From assembly GCA_964604305.1 (NCBI GenBank), contig CAZRYM010000006.1:3166-67165 (forward strand): a stretch of 64,000 bases of DNA. The letters are read 5' to 3'. Below the pieces are notes generated by a model. That model ran no database searches. It worked only from the letters and a program-made list of their open reading frames with translations, and was not told where the DNA came from. Positions 8,423-17,139 of this stretch are shown piece by piece. The translations under genes were made by a program, and so were the position numbers. The first letter of the stretch is position 1, and the number at the start of each line of letters is the position of its first letter. Origin of the DNA: JASUTC01 sp964604305. GTDB lineage: Bacteria > Thermotogota > Thermotogae > MWEM01.

Positions 8423-9496
8423 TTGAACAAAATTGAACGAATTGCAATTGCATCGAAATTAAATTTGAATTTTCATGACCTGAAAAGGCTTTTTGAGAAC
8501 TACGATTCACTGAAAGCATTGAAAAACGATTCTTTCAGGCTTCCTTTTCAAATCAATATTGAAGAGATTGGTGCTGAGATTGAAAGGCTTGAAAAATGCA
8601 GTGTTAGAGAAGATCTGAAGATCATCACATTTGAAGATGAGGATTATCCTTCCATCTTAAAGGAAATAAACGACCCCCCTTGGTGCCTATTCCTTAAGGG
8701 ACAAGTTGATGTTTTACGGGATGATTCTGTAAAACTGGCGGTGGTGGGATCCAGGAAAAACAGCCATTACGGGAAGTTGACAATTGACATGCTCATTCCC
8801 CCGTTGATTGAAAAGGGAGTTTGTATCGTCAGCGGATTGGCATTTGGTATCGATAGTCTGGCACACAAAAAGAGTCTTGAATATGATGGAAAGGTCATAG
8901 GAGTTCTTGGCTGTGGCGTAGATATAGTCTACCCCAAGTCGAACGAAAATCTTTATAAACAGGTTCTCCAAAACGGTTGCATCATCAGTGAGTATCTACC
9001 GTGGGAAAGACCCAGAACCTATTATTTCCCACGAAGAAACCGCATTATTTCCGGACTGAGTTTAGGGGTACTTCTGGTTGAGGCTGCTATAAAAAGCGGC
9101 TCTTTGATCACAGCCAGATGCGCGTTGGAGCAAAACCGGGATGTTTTTGCAGTCCCGGGACAGATAAACGCTTATAGTTCAGGTGGAACAAACGACTTAA
9201 TCAAAAAAGGAGCAAAGCTTGTCTCCTGCAGTGAAGATATATTTGAGGAGTATCCCGAACACTTTTCAACATCTAAAAATCTAGAGCTGAAGCAAATTGC
9301 CGAAGAAAGAATCTTTGAAGAAATGACAAAAGATGAACGTTTGGTTTTTAGACTGATTGAAGAGGGGATCACGGATTTTGATACATTGACACACAAATCG
9401 GACCTTGACGCGTCCATGTTGAATTATACATTGACGCTGCTGACCCTTAAAGGGGTGATCGATGTTGTCGGAACCAGTTATCAGAAAAGAATATAA
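8423..9496 (+). CDS. dprA: DNA processing protein DprA
   Basis: A 357-residue DprA/Smf protein, the factor that loads RecA on incoming single-stranded DNA in transformation. The Rossmann-like core begins with VVGSRKNSHYG (GSR at 109-111), continues with SGLAFGIDSLAH and closes with the nucleic-acid loop EAAIKSGSLITAR. The C-terminal part after residue 285 looks like the winged-helix domain. The TTG start lies behind AGGGG. Its last 35 bases overlap the next gene. Whether the organism is naturally competent cannot be told from this window. Confidence 0.95.
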   Translation: MNKIERIAIASKLNLNFHDLKRLFENYDSLKALKNDSFRLPFQINIEEIGAEIERLEKCSVREDLKIITFEDEDYPSILKEINDPPWCLFLKGQVDVLRDDSVKLAVVGSRKNSHYGKLTIDMLIPPLIEKGVCIVSGLAFGIDSLAHKKSLEYDGKVIGVLGCGVDIVYPKSNENLYKQVLQNGCIISEYLPWERPRTYYFPRRNRIISGLSLGVLLVEAAIKSGSLITARCALEQNRDVFAVPGQINAYSSGGTNDLIKKGAKLVSCSEDIFEEYPEHFSTSKNLELKQIAEERIFEEMTKDERLVFRLIEEGITDFDTLTHKSDLDASMLNYTLTLLTLKGVIDVVGTSYQKRI

Positions 9497-10169
9497 TCGA
9501 AAAAAAAGAAAAACGTTTTTTTCTGCCCTGTTCATTTTGCTATGTTTGGGTGGATCTGTTTTTGGTATGATGTTTGAAATAGGAGCGGGGTATCGATTTG
9601 CCCCTTCGGATCAAACAAAACACGGGATCAACCTTGATCTTGGGCTGTTTAACGATTTTAACGATATTATCGAGCTTGATGTCACTTATCATCCCCAATT
9701 TACCGGTTCCGGTTCAGAAGAATCGGCAACCCCAACTCTCTTTTGGAATTTCGATATGGACGCCATGATCCCCCTTTTGGGTAGACGGGATGGGATAGAA
9801 GGGTACCGATTTGGTATCTATTCTACTTTTGAGTTTGGCAGCTTTTATTCGGATTATACCTTGGATGCAACACCCGGAACATCTCAGGCACAACAGACGG
9901 CATGGGACAGAAGTGATTACTGGTTTGGAGCCGGTATTTATGCTCAATATTTTCTTGATCCCTGGTTGTTTGAAATGTCCATAGGATTACCGATAATCAA
10001 CAGTTATAGCGAACAGGATACCTTAAATAAATTATTGGGAAGTTTTGAATTTAAAACCAGATACTTTATTAAAAGCGATATTTACGATTTTAAAGATCAT
10101 CTCTTGGTAGAGTTTGTGGTGTCTACCAGAAAGATAGGCCTTTCGGTTGTCCTTCTGGAACCATTTTAA
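9462..10169 (+). CDS. Exported beta-rich protein, probable outer-membrane barrel
   Basis: A 235-residue protein of unknown function. A basic stretch (KEYNRKKRK) precedes a hydrophobic signal segment (TFFSALFILLCLGGSVFG), and the mature part is rich in alternating aromatic, Gly and Asp residues typical of beta-barrel strands. The protein ends in Phe, as many outer-membrane proteins do for assembly by BamA. ATG at 9462 has AAAGGGGTG just upstream even though it lies inside dprA, so I accept the overlap. Substrate or role is unknown. It would sit in the outer sheath (toga) if this is a Thermotogota. Confidence 0.75.
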   Translation: MLSEPVIRKEYNRKKRKTFFSALFILLCLGGSVFGMMFEIGAGYRFAPSDQTKHGINLDLGLFNDFNDIIELDVTYHPQFTGSGSEESATPTLFWNFDMDAMIPLLGRRDGIEGYRFGIYSTFEFGSFYSDYTLDATPGTSQAQQTAWDRSDYWFGAGIYAQYFLDPWLFEMSIGLPIINSYSEQDTLNKLLGSFEFKTRYFIKSDIYDFKDHLLVEFVVSTRKIGLSVVLLEPF

Positions 10170-10181
10170 GGGGGTCTGTTC

Positions 10182-10910
10182 ATGAAACTCGAAAGGTTTA
10201 TCCAAAAAGCGGGTGTTACCAGTAGAAGAAAGGCGCCCCAACTGATAGAAGACGGACGAGTAAAGGTCAATTCAGAGACAGTGAAAGAATTTTACATGGA
10301 AGTGGATGAAAATTCGGATGTTGTGGAAGTAGATGGCAAGCGGGTGGAACTTGAATCGAAATGCTATTATCTGTTTAACAAACCGGCGGGTTTTATCACC
10401 GCCTTAAAAGACCCGTTTAAAACACCAACAATCATTGATTATTTAAATGAGCATTATCAGATAATCCAACGGGTTCATCCTGTGGGAAGGTTGGACAAAG
10501 ACACCGAAGGGCTTTTGATTTTGACAAATGACGGAGATCTGACGTATAAGGTCCTTCATCCCAAGATGAAGGTTGAGAAAGAATATCTGGCAAAGGTCTA
10601 CGGTGTACCCGATGAAAATGATATCAAAAGCTTCAAGGAGGGAATGCGATTAAAGAATTTTGCTTCTTCACCTGCAATCCTTGAAATAAAGAAGCGGGGG
10701 GGTCCATTTTCTTGGATCACAGTTGTCATTAGAGAAGGTAAAAAACGTCAAGTTAAGAGAATGTGTTCACACATTGGACACAAGGTGGTGTTTCTTAAAC
10801 GAATCAGAGTGGGAACCTTTACCCTTGACGGTATTGAAAAACCGGGTGATTTGAAAAAGCTGGGAAAAGAAGAGATAGAAAAATTTACAGTTGATAACAA
10901 TATAATATGA
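10182..10910 (+). CDS. Ribosomal RNA pseudouridine synthase, RsuA/RluB family
   Basis: A 242-residue pseudouridine synthase. Residues 1-60 form an S4 RNA-binding domain (ERFIQKAGVTSRRKAPQLIE), and the catalytic domain has HPVGRLDKDTEGLL with catalytic Asp105, then EGKKRQVKRMCSHIGH. It would isomerise a uridine in 16S or 23S rRNA; which one cannot be decided here. Ribosome site GGGGGTCTGTTC precedes the ATG. The next gene begins right at its stop. Confidence 0.93.
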   Translation: MKLERFIQKAGVTSRRKAPQLIEDGRVKVNSETVKEFYMEVDENSDVVEVDGKRVELESKCYYLFNKPAGFITALKDPFKTPTIIDYLNEHYQIIQRVHPVGRLDKDTEGLLILTNDGDLTYKVLHPKMKVEKEYLAKVYGVPDENDIKSFKEGMRLKNFASSPAILEIKKRGGPFSWITVVIREGKKRQVKRMCSHIGHKVVFLKRIRVGTFTLDGIEKPGDLKKLGKEEIEKFTVDNNII

Positions 10911-10924
10911 AGGGGTGTATATCT

Positions 10925-13186
10925 TTGAGAGTAAAATCAAAAATTACAATAGTATTACTCCTGATCTTTGCAATCGCAACGGGTCTTGTTCTTTCCAAGA
11001 CAACAAATGAGTTATTGATGGAATTGAAAAGTCTTCAGCAACAGATAGAATTTGCGAAAAATCTGAATGACATGTCGCTTTTGGATACATCACTGGAATC
11101 CGTAAATCGATTACTTCTAAACAATCCCGGAAATCTGGATTTTGAAGGTAAAGCGCATGTGGTATTGGCTGATGCTTATTTTTACAAAGGCAGTTACAAT
11201 CAGGCTATTCAAGAGTATGAAAAGGCCATGGGAGTTTTGATGGAAAGCAATCCGGAATACCCCTATTCATTATATTCGCTTGTGTACGCCTACTATTATT
11301 TAATTGAAGAATCTCCCGAAAGTTTCAAGGCAAATTACATCAATCAAGCCTTATTAAATTTGGACAGGCTTTCAACCTATGAGGAATACAAACAGGATGC
11401 CCTATTGTTAAGGGGAATGCTTTTGAAACAACGGGGTGATATGTCAGGTGCTGTGAATGCCTTTGACCAGATTAACCGGGAAGATCTCACAGGTACTGCT
11501 TCCTATTACAAAGGTCTAATTCTATATCAACAGGGAAATTATCCTTCAGCCATCATGGCATTTGAAAAAGCGTCTTCTTTGGGGCAAGACAGGGATTTGA
11601 TTGCCGCCAGTATTTACAGAGTTGTTAATGCCATGATCAACTTAAAATATTATAAAGATGCCCTGGAGCAATCGCAAAGACTGGTACGAGATTTTGGGAG
11701 TTCCAGATACAAAAACGAGATATTTTCACAACATGTACAATTGTTATACAAAACCGGGGATTACGAAAACGCTAAAAGATATATCGAAAATGAGTTGTTA
11801 GCCTCAACAAATGAAAGAGAAAAAATGGAGGCTTTGAATGTGCTGGGATGGCTTGCCTATGAAACCGGAAATCTTTCAGAGGCCATAGAGCAATGGAAAA
11901 AGGCAGTAGATACAGGTTTTGTTAATTATAAACCGGATGCCTTTGAGATAGCCAAGACTTGTCTTCAGGCATTGGGGGAAACGAACGATTCTGCAAAAAC
12001 ACTGTCCTTTCTAAACGATATTAAATCCAAATTTCCAGAGAAAAAGACGGAGTTGGATCTTGAAACCGCCAAAGTGTATATGAATACCAATCGTTTTCCA
12101 CAAGCGGAAGTCCTTTTAAAACAAGTACTTTCAAGCGGGATGTACTTTAACGAAGTGAACTATTTAATGGCTGTTTTAAACAAGCAGAGAAACAACTCGC
12201 CTGCTGCATTTGAATATATCCGACGTGTTATAAGCTCTGGAAATCGAGAATACATTTATAAGGGGTATCTGTTTGAGGGAGACCTTTATTTTCAGATGGG
12301 CAATTATGTAAAGGCTAAACTTTCCTATGAAAATGCTCTTAAAAACGCAGATGATAAGGAGCAGCTTCAAAGTATTTTAAATCTCGGGATTGTTGAAATG
12401 GAACTTGAAAATTATCCTGCTGCCATCAGGCAGTTTAATCAACTGAAACAATATACGGTGGAAGACCTTGATGCAGCTCTTAATGGAGCATTGTATCTGG
12501 CTGAATGCTATACACTAATGAACGATATTAACAGTGCTGTAAAGGAATACAATTGGATCATATCCAATGACAGGACGGGCCGTTATATCTCAACATCCAT
12601 CATGAGAAAATACGACCTGATGATCAACAACCCCAATGCCAATCTCGATAGCTTGATACGAGAGCTCGATACACAAATTGAGTCAACGGCAGATTTGACA
12701 TTGAAGGATGAATTAAAGTTCCTCAAAGCAGAGGCATACATGAAAAAAGGAGATTTATTGACCGCCTACAATTTTGTTCGTGATATCAATTACGAAAGAC
12801 TGTCCGCAATATCAAAGGCAGCGGTGTTGTATATAAGGGGGAAATATTTCTTAAGTCAGGGAAACGAGTCACAGATGATCAGTAATTTTGATACCCTTAT
12901 TTCTGATTTTCCAAAGTCTCCAAAAACACCGTGGGCCATGCAGGATTACGCCCTTTATTATTACAATGCACAAAATTATAATCAGGCAAAAAACATCTTC
13001 TTTAACTTGCTGACAAAATATCCCGATTTTCAAAAGGTAGATGTGGCTTATTTTTACATAGGTTTGTGCTACGAAAAGATGGCGGAAAATGATAAGGCGA
13101 AACAGGTCTTTACAGATTTTCTTGAGAAATTTCCGAATTCAACCCGAAGGACAGAGGTTCAACAGCATTTAAGCTGGCTTGATTAA
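10925..13186 (+). CDS. Exported tetratricopeptide-repeat protein
   Basis: A protein of about 753 residues built almost wholly of TPR helices. A signal-type segment (ITIVLLLIFAIATGLVLS) is followed by many repeats with the YYKGLILYQQGNYPSAIMAFEKA pattern broken across the length. The last 130 residues (FPKSPKTPWAMQDYALYYYN and LEKFPNSTRRTEVQQHL) resemble the BamD/YbgF-like TPR unit. Start choice: TTG at 10925, seven bases after GGGGTG; an ATG at 10907 overlaps the previous stop but has no ribosome site. It is likely a periplasmic scaffold, possibly in envelope assembly, but no specific partner can be named. Confidence 0.85.
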   Translation: MRVKSKITIVLLLIFAIATGLVLSKTTNELLMELKSLQQQIEFAKNLNDMSLLDTSLESVNRLLLNNPGNLDFEGKAHVVLADAYFYKGSYNQAIQEYEKAMGVLMESNPEYPYSLYSLVYAYYYLIEESPESFKANYINQALLNLDRLSTYEEYKQDALLLRGMLLKQRGDMSGAVNAFDQINREDLTGTASYYKGLILYQQGNYPSAIMAFEKASSLGQDRDLIAASIYRVVNAMINLKYYKDALEQSQRLVRDFGSSRYKNEIFSQHVQLLYKTGDYENAKRYIENELLASTNEREKMEALNVLGWLAYETGNLSEAIEQWKKAVDTGFVNYKPDAFEIAKTCLQALGETNDSAKTLSFLNDIKSKFPEKKTELDLETAKVYMNTNRFPQAEVLLKQVLSSGMYFNEVNYLMAVLNKQRNNSPAAFEYIRRVISSGNREYIYKGYLFEGDLYFQMGNYVKAKLSYENALKNADDKEQLQSILNLGIVEMELENYPAAIRQFNQLKQYTVEDLDAALNGALYLAECYTLMNDINSAVKEYNWIISNDRTGRYISTSIMRKYDLMINNPNANLDSLIRELDTQIESTADLTLKDELKFLKAEAYMKKGDLLTAYNFVRDINYERLSAISKAAVLYIRGKYFLSQGNESQMISNFDTLISDFPKSPKTPWAMQDYALYYYNAQNYNQAKNIFFNLLTKYPDFQKVDVAYFYIGLCYEKMAENDKAKQVFTDFLEKFPNSTRRTEVQQHLSWLD

Positions 13187-13205
13187 TAAGGAGAGTGAGG
13201 GCTTT

Positions 13206-14210
13206 TTGAGCACAGAGGAACATTTGCGGTCGTACGGAAAAATCAACCTGTATCTGGATGTTTTGGATAAAAGGGCAGACGGATATCATGATATCATTAC
13301 ACTTTTTCAAAGAATTGAGATTCACGATGATATCTACATCGAGAAAAATGGCGGGAAAGAAAATCATTTTGCTATTTCTTATGAAGATTGCATCCCTTTC
13401 AAACCAAAATTGACCTGGGATGAAAACAACTCGCTTTTTCGAGCTTTCAATGCCCTTAAGAGCCGTATCGGAGAAGAAATAGGCGGTTACAATATCACCT
13501 TAAAAAAGAGACTTCCTCCAGAATCAGGCCTTGGTGGAGCCAGTTCAAACGCAGCTGAGTTGATCAAATACTTTTCTTCAAAATATGATATTCCCTTCGA
13601 TGAAATGATAAAAACCGCAAAGGAAATCGGAGCGGATGTGCCGTTTTTCCTATATGGAAATACAGCCCTTGGAAGAAATAGAGGAGATGATTTAAAACCT
13701 CTTGATCCTTTGCCGCCATACCCGGTGATTGTGTGCCAACCTCAGGTCACATTTTCAACATCAAAAATGTTTTCAATTATTGATTCTCTGAGATTTGAGG
13801 ATTGGGACAATATCGAAGACGTAGAGCATGTGACCGATTTTGATGATGATCATGAGGAAGAGATGATTAACGATCCTGTACTGGACGATTGGGAAGATGA
13901 GGATGTGGAATCCTGGGTTCCCGAAGAAGAGATTTACAGAACGTATGATGGCCTTAAAGAAGGAGAGCAGACATTAACTTTTAACGATTTCGAAAGAGCT
14001 GCAGATGAGTTGGAGTTGCCTTCTTATGAGGCTTTTGTTGAACGTTTTAACGAGATAAGATGTGAAGGTATGATTTTAAAGGGTATGACCGGATCAGGAT
14101 CAGCACATTTTATGGTCTTCAACGAAACGGTAAAGCATGATGTCCTTGAGGAAATGGCAGTCAAATTGGCTGAGATGTCCGGCTGGGTTAAGAAGACGAA
14201 TTTTTATTAA
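13206..14210 (+). CDS. ispE: 4-diphosphocytidyl-2-C-methyl-D-erythritol kinase IspE with acidic insertion
   Basis: A GHMP kinase of the MEP isoprenoid pathway. The N-terminus has SYGKINLYLDVLDKRADGYHD, the ATP loop is LPPESGLGGASSNAAE, and the third motif is GMTGSGSAHF. The protein is about 334 residues against roughly 270-290 usual for the family. The extra length is a block at about residues 198-245, where 24 of 49 residues are Asp or Glu. I chose TTG at 13206 after the GGAGAGTGAGGG purine stretch; the frame is open back to 13179. ispH, a later enzyme of the same pathway, is at 31347. The catalytic motifs look intact. Confidence 0.92.
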   Translation: MSTEEHLRSYGKINLYLDVLDKRADGYHDIITLFQRIEIHDDIYIEKNGGKENHFAISYEDCIPFKPKLTWDENNSLFRAFNALKSRIGEEIGGYNITLKKRLPPESGLGGASSNAAELIKYFSSKYDIPFDEMIKTAKEIGADVPFFLYGNTALGRNRGDDLKPLDPLPPYPVIVCQPQVTFSTSKMFSIIDSLRFEDWDNIEDVEHVTDFDDDHEEEMINDPVLDDWEDEDVESWVPEEEIYRTYDGLKEGEQTLTFNDFERAADELELPSYEAFVERFNEIRCEGMILKGMTGSGSAHFMVFNETVKHDVLEEMAVKLAEMSGWVKKTNFY

Positions 14211-14243
14211 ACATTGGTAAAGAAATAATTTACGATATTGTAA

Positions 14244-14280
14244 CCCGGTGATTTTTCATCTCTATGATATAATCACCGGG
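14244..14280 (+). promoter_or_regulatory. Promoter of rpsF-ssb-rpsR inside a perfect inverted repeat
   Basis: An extended -10 (TGATATAAT, 14265-14273) lies inside CCCGGTGATT (14244-14253) and AATCACCGGG (14271-14280), a perfect 10-bp inverted repeat with a 17-base spacer. The right arm overlaps the end of the -10. With no T tract it is a poor terminator, so an operator is more likely. Confidence 0.65.
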
Positions 14281-14334
14281 CAAATCCTGTTTTCACAACA
14301 TAGGTGAAGACCAATAGACCGTAGGAGGTAGAAA

Positions 14335-14772
14335 GTGAGAATTTACGAATTGATGTTTATCACCGACCCCAGACTCCCTGAAGAGAAAAGGGAAGAGGGA
14401 GTCGAGAAGGTTAAAAAGATGATCGAAGAAAGAGTAAATGGTAAAGTCGAGAAAGTTGACAGATGGGGTGTGAGAAAGCTAGCCTATACACTACCGAAGA
14501 GTAAGCTGGATGAAGGCGATTATACCGTCATCCTTTTCAGAGCGGATGGTTCTGAACTGGAACCGCTGGAAAATCTCTTCCATGTTTCACCGGAATTTAT
14601 TAGAAAGCAGATAGTCAGAAGAGAAGACATCGAAAAGGAAGAGAGAAAAAAGATCGTTCAAAGTCGGGTTAATGGAACTGTTGAGATTGAAGAAACTTCT
14701 GAGGAAGTTGTTGAAGAAGTTGTTACCGAAGAGACTGAACCTGAATTTGATGTTGAGGAAAAAGGCGAGTAA
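14335..14772 (+). CDS. rpsF: 30S ribosomal protein S6
   Basis: The 145-residue S6 protein of the small ribosomal subunit, binding S18 on 16S rRNA. The family core is clear (RIYELMFITDPRLPEE, then GVRKLAYTLPKSKLDEGDY, then LEPLENLFHVSPEFIRKQIV). About 35 residues after the core form an acidic, glutamate-rich tail ending EFDVEEKGE; S6 tails vary in length and E. coli S6 is also glutamylated. GTG start behind TAGGAGGTAG. It leads the classic rpsF-ssb-rpsR operon. Confidence 0.97.
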   Translation: MRIYELMFITDPRLPEEKREEGVEKVKKMIEERVNGKVEKVDRWGVRKLAYTLPKSKLDEGDYTVILFRADGSELEPLENLFHVSPEFIRKQIVRREDIEKEERKKIVQSRVNGTVEIEETSEEVVEEVVTEETEPEFDVEEKGE

Positions 14773-14775
14773 ATT

Positions 14776-15252
14776 ATGTCAATCAGTTATAACAAGGTAA
14801 TTTTAGTGGGAAGACTCACTGCTGATCCGCAGGTGTCATATGCCTCAAACGGAATCATGATAGCGAAGTTTACCCTGGCAGTTGACAGACAGTTTAAACG
14901 AGATGCACAAAACAGTCAAGATGCTGATTTTTTGAGGATAGTAGCCTTTGGAAAATTGGCAGAGTTTGTCAACAATTACCTTTCAAAGGGTAGATTGATT
15001 ATGGCTGAGGGAAGAATCCAAACTTCACGATTCCAGGGAGCAGACGGTATTACAAAATACTTCACAGATATTATAGCTGAAAAGCTTAATTTTATGGAGA
15101 CCAAAAAGAGTGCTCAGGAATACGACAGAAAAGGTGGAGACAACAGTTATGACAATTCAAACAGACCCTTTGACAATGGTGACATGATAACAAATAACGA
15201 AGAGGTCTTTGATGGACCCGGTGAATCAGAAGACGACGAAGTACCGTTTTGA
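14776..15252 (+). CDS. ssb: Single-stranded DNA-binding protein
   Basis: A 158-residue SSB. Residues 1-110 form the OB fold (NKVILVGRLTADPQVSYASN, with GRLIMAEGRIQTSRF), followed by a flexible Asn/Asp-rich linker and the acidic tip DDEVPF that recruits repair and replication proteins. It lies 3 bases after rpsF and 24 before rpsR, the order conserved across bacteria. No second ssb is visible in the window. Confidence 0.97.
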   Translation: MSISYNKVILVGRLTADPQVSYASNGIMIAKFTLAVDRQFKRDAQNSQDADFLRIVAFGKLAEFVNNYLSKGRLIMAEGRIQTSRFQGADGITKYFTDIIAEKLNFMETKKSAQEYDRKGGDNSYDNSNRPFDNGDMITNNEEVFDGPGESEDDEVPF

Positions 15253-15276
15253 TAAAAGGAATGAGGAGGAAAATAA

Positions 15277-15540
15277 ATGGCTCAGAACAGTAGTAGGGAT
15301 AGAGGAAGAAACCCAAGGAATCAGAAATTCAAAAGAAGAAAGAGAAGGAAGTGTGCTCTTTGTTCAAAAGATACCAACTTTGTTGATTATAAGGACTTAA
15401 ATTTCCTTAAGGAATACATTTCCGATAAAGGAAGAATTATTCCCAGAAGGATAAATGGTAGTTGTGCAAAACACCAAAGAACTATCAAAACAGCCATCAA
15501 GAGAGCAAGACAGATGGCATTGTTGCCTTATACAAGATAA
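15277..15540 (+). CDS. rpsR: 30S ribosomal protein S18
   Basis: An 87-residue S18, binding partner of S6. The core RRKRRKCALCSKDTNFVDY and RIIPRRINGSCAKHQRTI is intact. It keeps CxxC and CxxH pairs, so it looks like the zinc-binding form of S18. A clear AATGAGGAGGAAAATAA ribosome site precedes ATG. It closes the rpsF operon. Confidence 0.97.
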   Translation: MAQNSSRDRGRNPRNQKFKRRKRRKCALCSKDTNFVDYKDLNFLKEYISDKGRIIPRRINGSCAKHQRTIKTAIKRARQMALLPYTR

Positions 15541-15560
15541 ACCAAAAAAAGGAAGTTTTG

Positions 15561-15569
15561 TGGTATAAT
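15561..15569 (+). promoter_or_regulatory. Extended -10 promoter upstream of the glycerol-3-phosphate operon
   Basis: TGGTATAAT lies just after rpsR. Transcription starting near 15577 would run through the hairpin at 15615-15655 before reaching the FAD gene at 15679. Confidence 0.65.
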
Positions 15570-15614
15570 AAATAAGGATACATAAAATTGAATACCATTA
15601 AGGCATAAGAGAAT

Positions 15615-15655
15615 AAAAGACGCCTCGTTGATACGTATCATCGCGGCGTCTTTTT
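15615..15655 (+). terminator. Intrinsic terminator or leader attenuator
   Basis: AAAAGACGCC (15615-15624) pairs with GGCGTCTTTT (15645-15654) and is followed by more T. The loop holds TGATACGTATCA, itself an inner palindrome. It can end rpsR transcripts, but because a promoter lies between rpsR and the hairpin it also sits in the leader of the downstream operon, where antitermination is possible. Confidence 0.8.
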
Positions 15656-15678
15656 GTTTTTATAACGGGAGGGTTATT

Positions 15679-17139
15679 ATGAATGGCATACCAAACGTGG
15701 TTGTAATCGGAGCGGGAGTAGTTGGATCATTAATTGCGAGAGAATTGACTAAGTACAATGTATATGTCACACTGATAGATAAAGAAGAAGATGCCGGTTG
15801 GGGTGTGACAAAGGCAAATTCAGCCATCGTGCATGGTGGATATGATGATCCTGTAGATTCTGTCAGGGGCCGGTTTGCGGCAAAAGGAAATCGGATGTAT
15901 ACAAAATTGTCTCAAGAGCTTGGATTCGACCTGGAAAGGATTGGTTCTTACGTTCTAGCTTTTGAGGACGATGAGATGACCCATCTGGATGAATTGATGG
16001 AAAAGGCGAAATCGAATGGCGTGGACGGTTGTGAGATTCATGGAAAAGAAGAAATTGTCAGACGAAACCCGAACATCAATCAAAGAGTAAAAGGAGGATT
16101 TTGGTGTCCTTCTGCCGGTATTACGGAACCTTGGATGGTAGCCATAGCTGCTGTTGAAAATGCAGTTTTAAACGGGATGGAATTTAGGCCCGGAGAAACC
16201 GTTAAAGAAATCATTACAAAAGAAATAGATGGGAAAGAAGTTGTTAAAACAGTAAAGACAAATAAGGCGCAATACCCCTGTGATATTGTGATCAACGCTG
16301 CAGGTCTTTACGCTGATAAGATCGCAGAGATGGCCGGTGCTACATGCCCTATCCTTCATCCAAGAAAAGGTGAATACATCCTTTTGGATAAAAAGCTGGG
16401 TGCTATTGTCACAAACGTACTCTTCCCCGTCCCCACAAAAGAGTCAAAGGGTATCCTCGTTCTGCCTACCGTTGATGGTGGCATTCTACTCGGGCCAACG
16501 GCAGAAGATTTGGATGTGGATCAAAAAGAAGACACTTCAACAACCTCAGAAGGCCTGAATGAGGTGAGACGAAAGACTTCTTCAATGGTAAATGGTTTGG
16601 ACTTTTCCCAAACGGTTAAGATATTTGCCGGTCTGAGACCGGAAGATCCTCAAAAGGATTTTGTAATCGGCGAAACGAATGTCAATGGTTTTATCAACGC
16701 CGCTGCCATGCGTTCTCCGGGATTAACCGCAGCCCCTGCCATTGCAGAATACCTGGCAGAAAAGGTCATCAAAGAGGATGCAAGAATACCCATGAAAAAA
16801 AGAGATGATTTTAATCCCATATTGAAACCCTATCCGGTATTACCCGAAGAAGATCCACAGGTATGGGAAGAGATGGTAAAAAAAGATGAAAGTTACGGAA
16901 AGGTGGTTTGCGTTTGCAACAAGATCACTGAAGCGCAGATTGTAGAGGCAATACGCAGAGGGGCCAGAACCATTGACGGGGTAAAATTCAGGACCAGAGC
17001 CAGTTTTGGTCGTTGTCAAGGAGGATTTTGTCTCGCTCGAATTGCAGAGATATTGGCGAGAGAATTGGATAAACCGTTAAATGAGATTAAATACAGAACC
17101 GGCAATACAAAGTTATTATCCGGGAGAGTGAGAATATGA
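15679..17139 (+). CDS. FAD-dependent glycerol-3-phosphate dehydrogenase-like protein with BFD [2Fe-2S] domain
   Basis: A 486-residue oxidoreductase. The N-terminal DAO domain starts with the FAD-binding VVVIGAGVVGSLIARELT and has the GlpA-type NSAIVHGGYDDP. The C-terminal 90 residues form a bacterioferredoxin-associated ferredoxin domain with CVCNKITEAQ and GRCQGGFC, giving four cysteines for an iron-sulfur cluster. With the next two genes it forms the trio used in place of GlpABC in many anaerobes, presumably oxidising glycerol 3-phosphate. ATG at 15679 follows GGGAGGG; the longer frame back to 15628 would start inside the terminator hairpin and is not real. No glpK is nearby. Confidence 0.9.
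   Translation: MNGIPNVVVIGAGVVGSLIARELTKYNVYVTLIDKEEDAGWGVTKANSAIVHGGYDDPVDSVRGRFAAKGNRMYTKLSQELGFDLERIGSYVLAFEDDEMTHLDELMEKAKSNGVDGCEIHGKEEIVRRNPNINQRVKGGFWCPSAGITEPWMVAIAAVENAVLNGMEFRPGETVKEIITKEIDGKEVVKTVKTNKAQYPCDIVINAAGLYADKIAEMAGATCPILHPRKGEYILLDKKLGAIVTNVLFPVPTKESKGILVLPTVDGGILLGPTAEDLDVDQKEDTSTTSEGLNEVRRKTSSMVNGLDFSQTVKIFAGLRPEDPQKDFVIGETNVNGFINAAAMRSPGLTAAPAIAEYLAEKVIKEDARIPMKKRDDFNPILKPYPVLPEEDPQVWEEMVKKDESYGKVVCVCNKITEAQIVEAIRRGARTIDGVKFRTRASFGRCQGGFCLARIAEILARELDKPLNEIKYRTGNTKLLSGRVRI

Noticed and set aside
10907..10925. ATG at 10907 as the start of the TPR protein
   Set aside because: It overlaps the previous stop but has no ribosome site, whereas TTG 10925 lies seven bases after GGGGTG.
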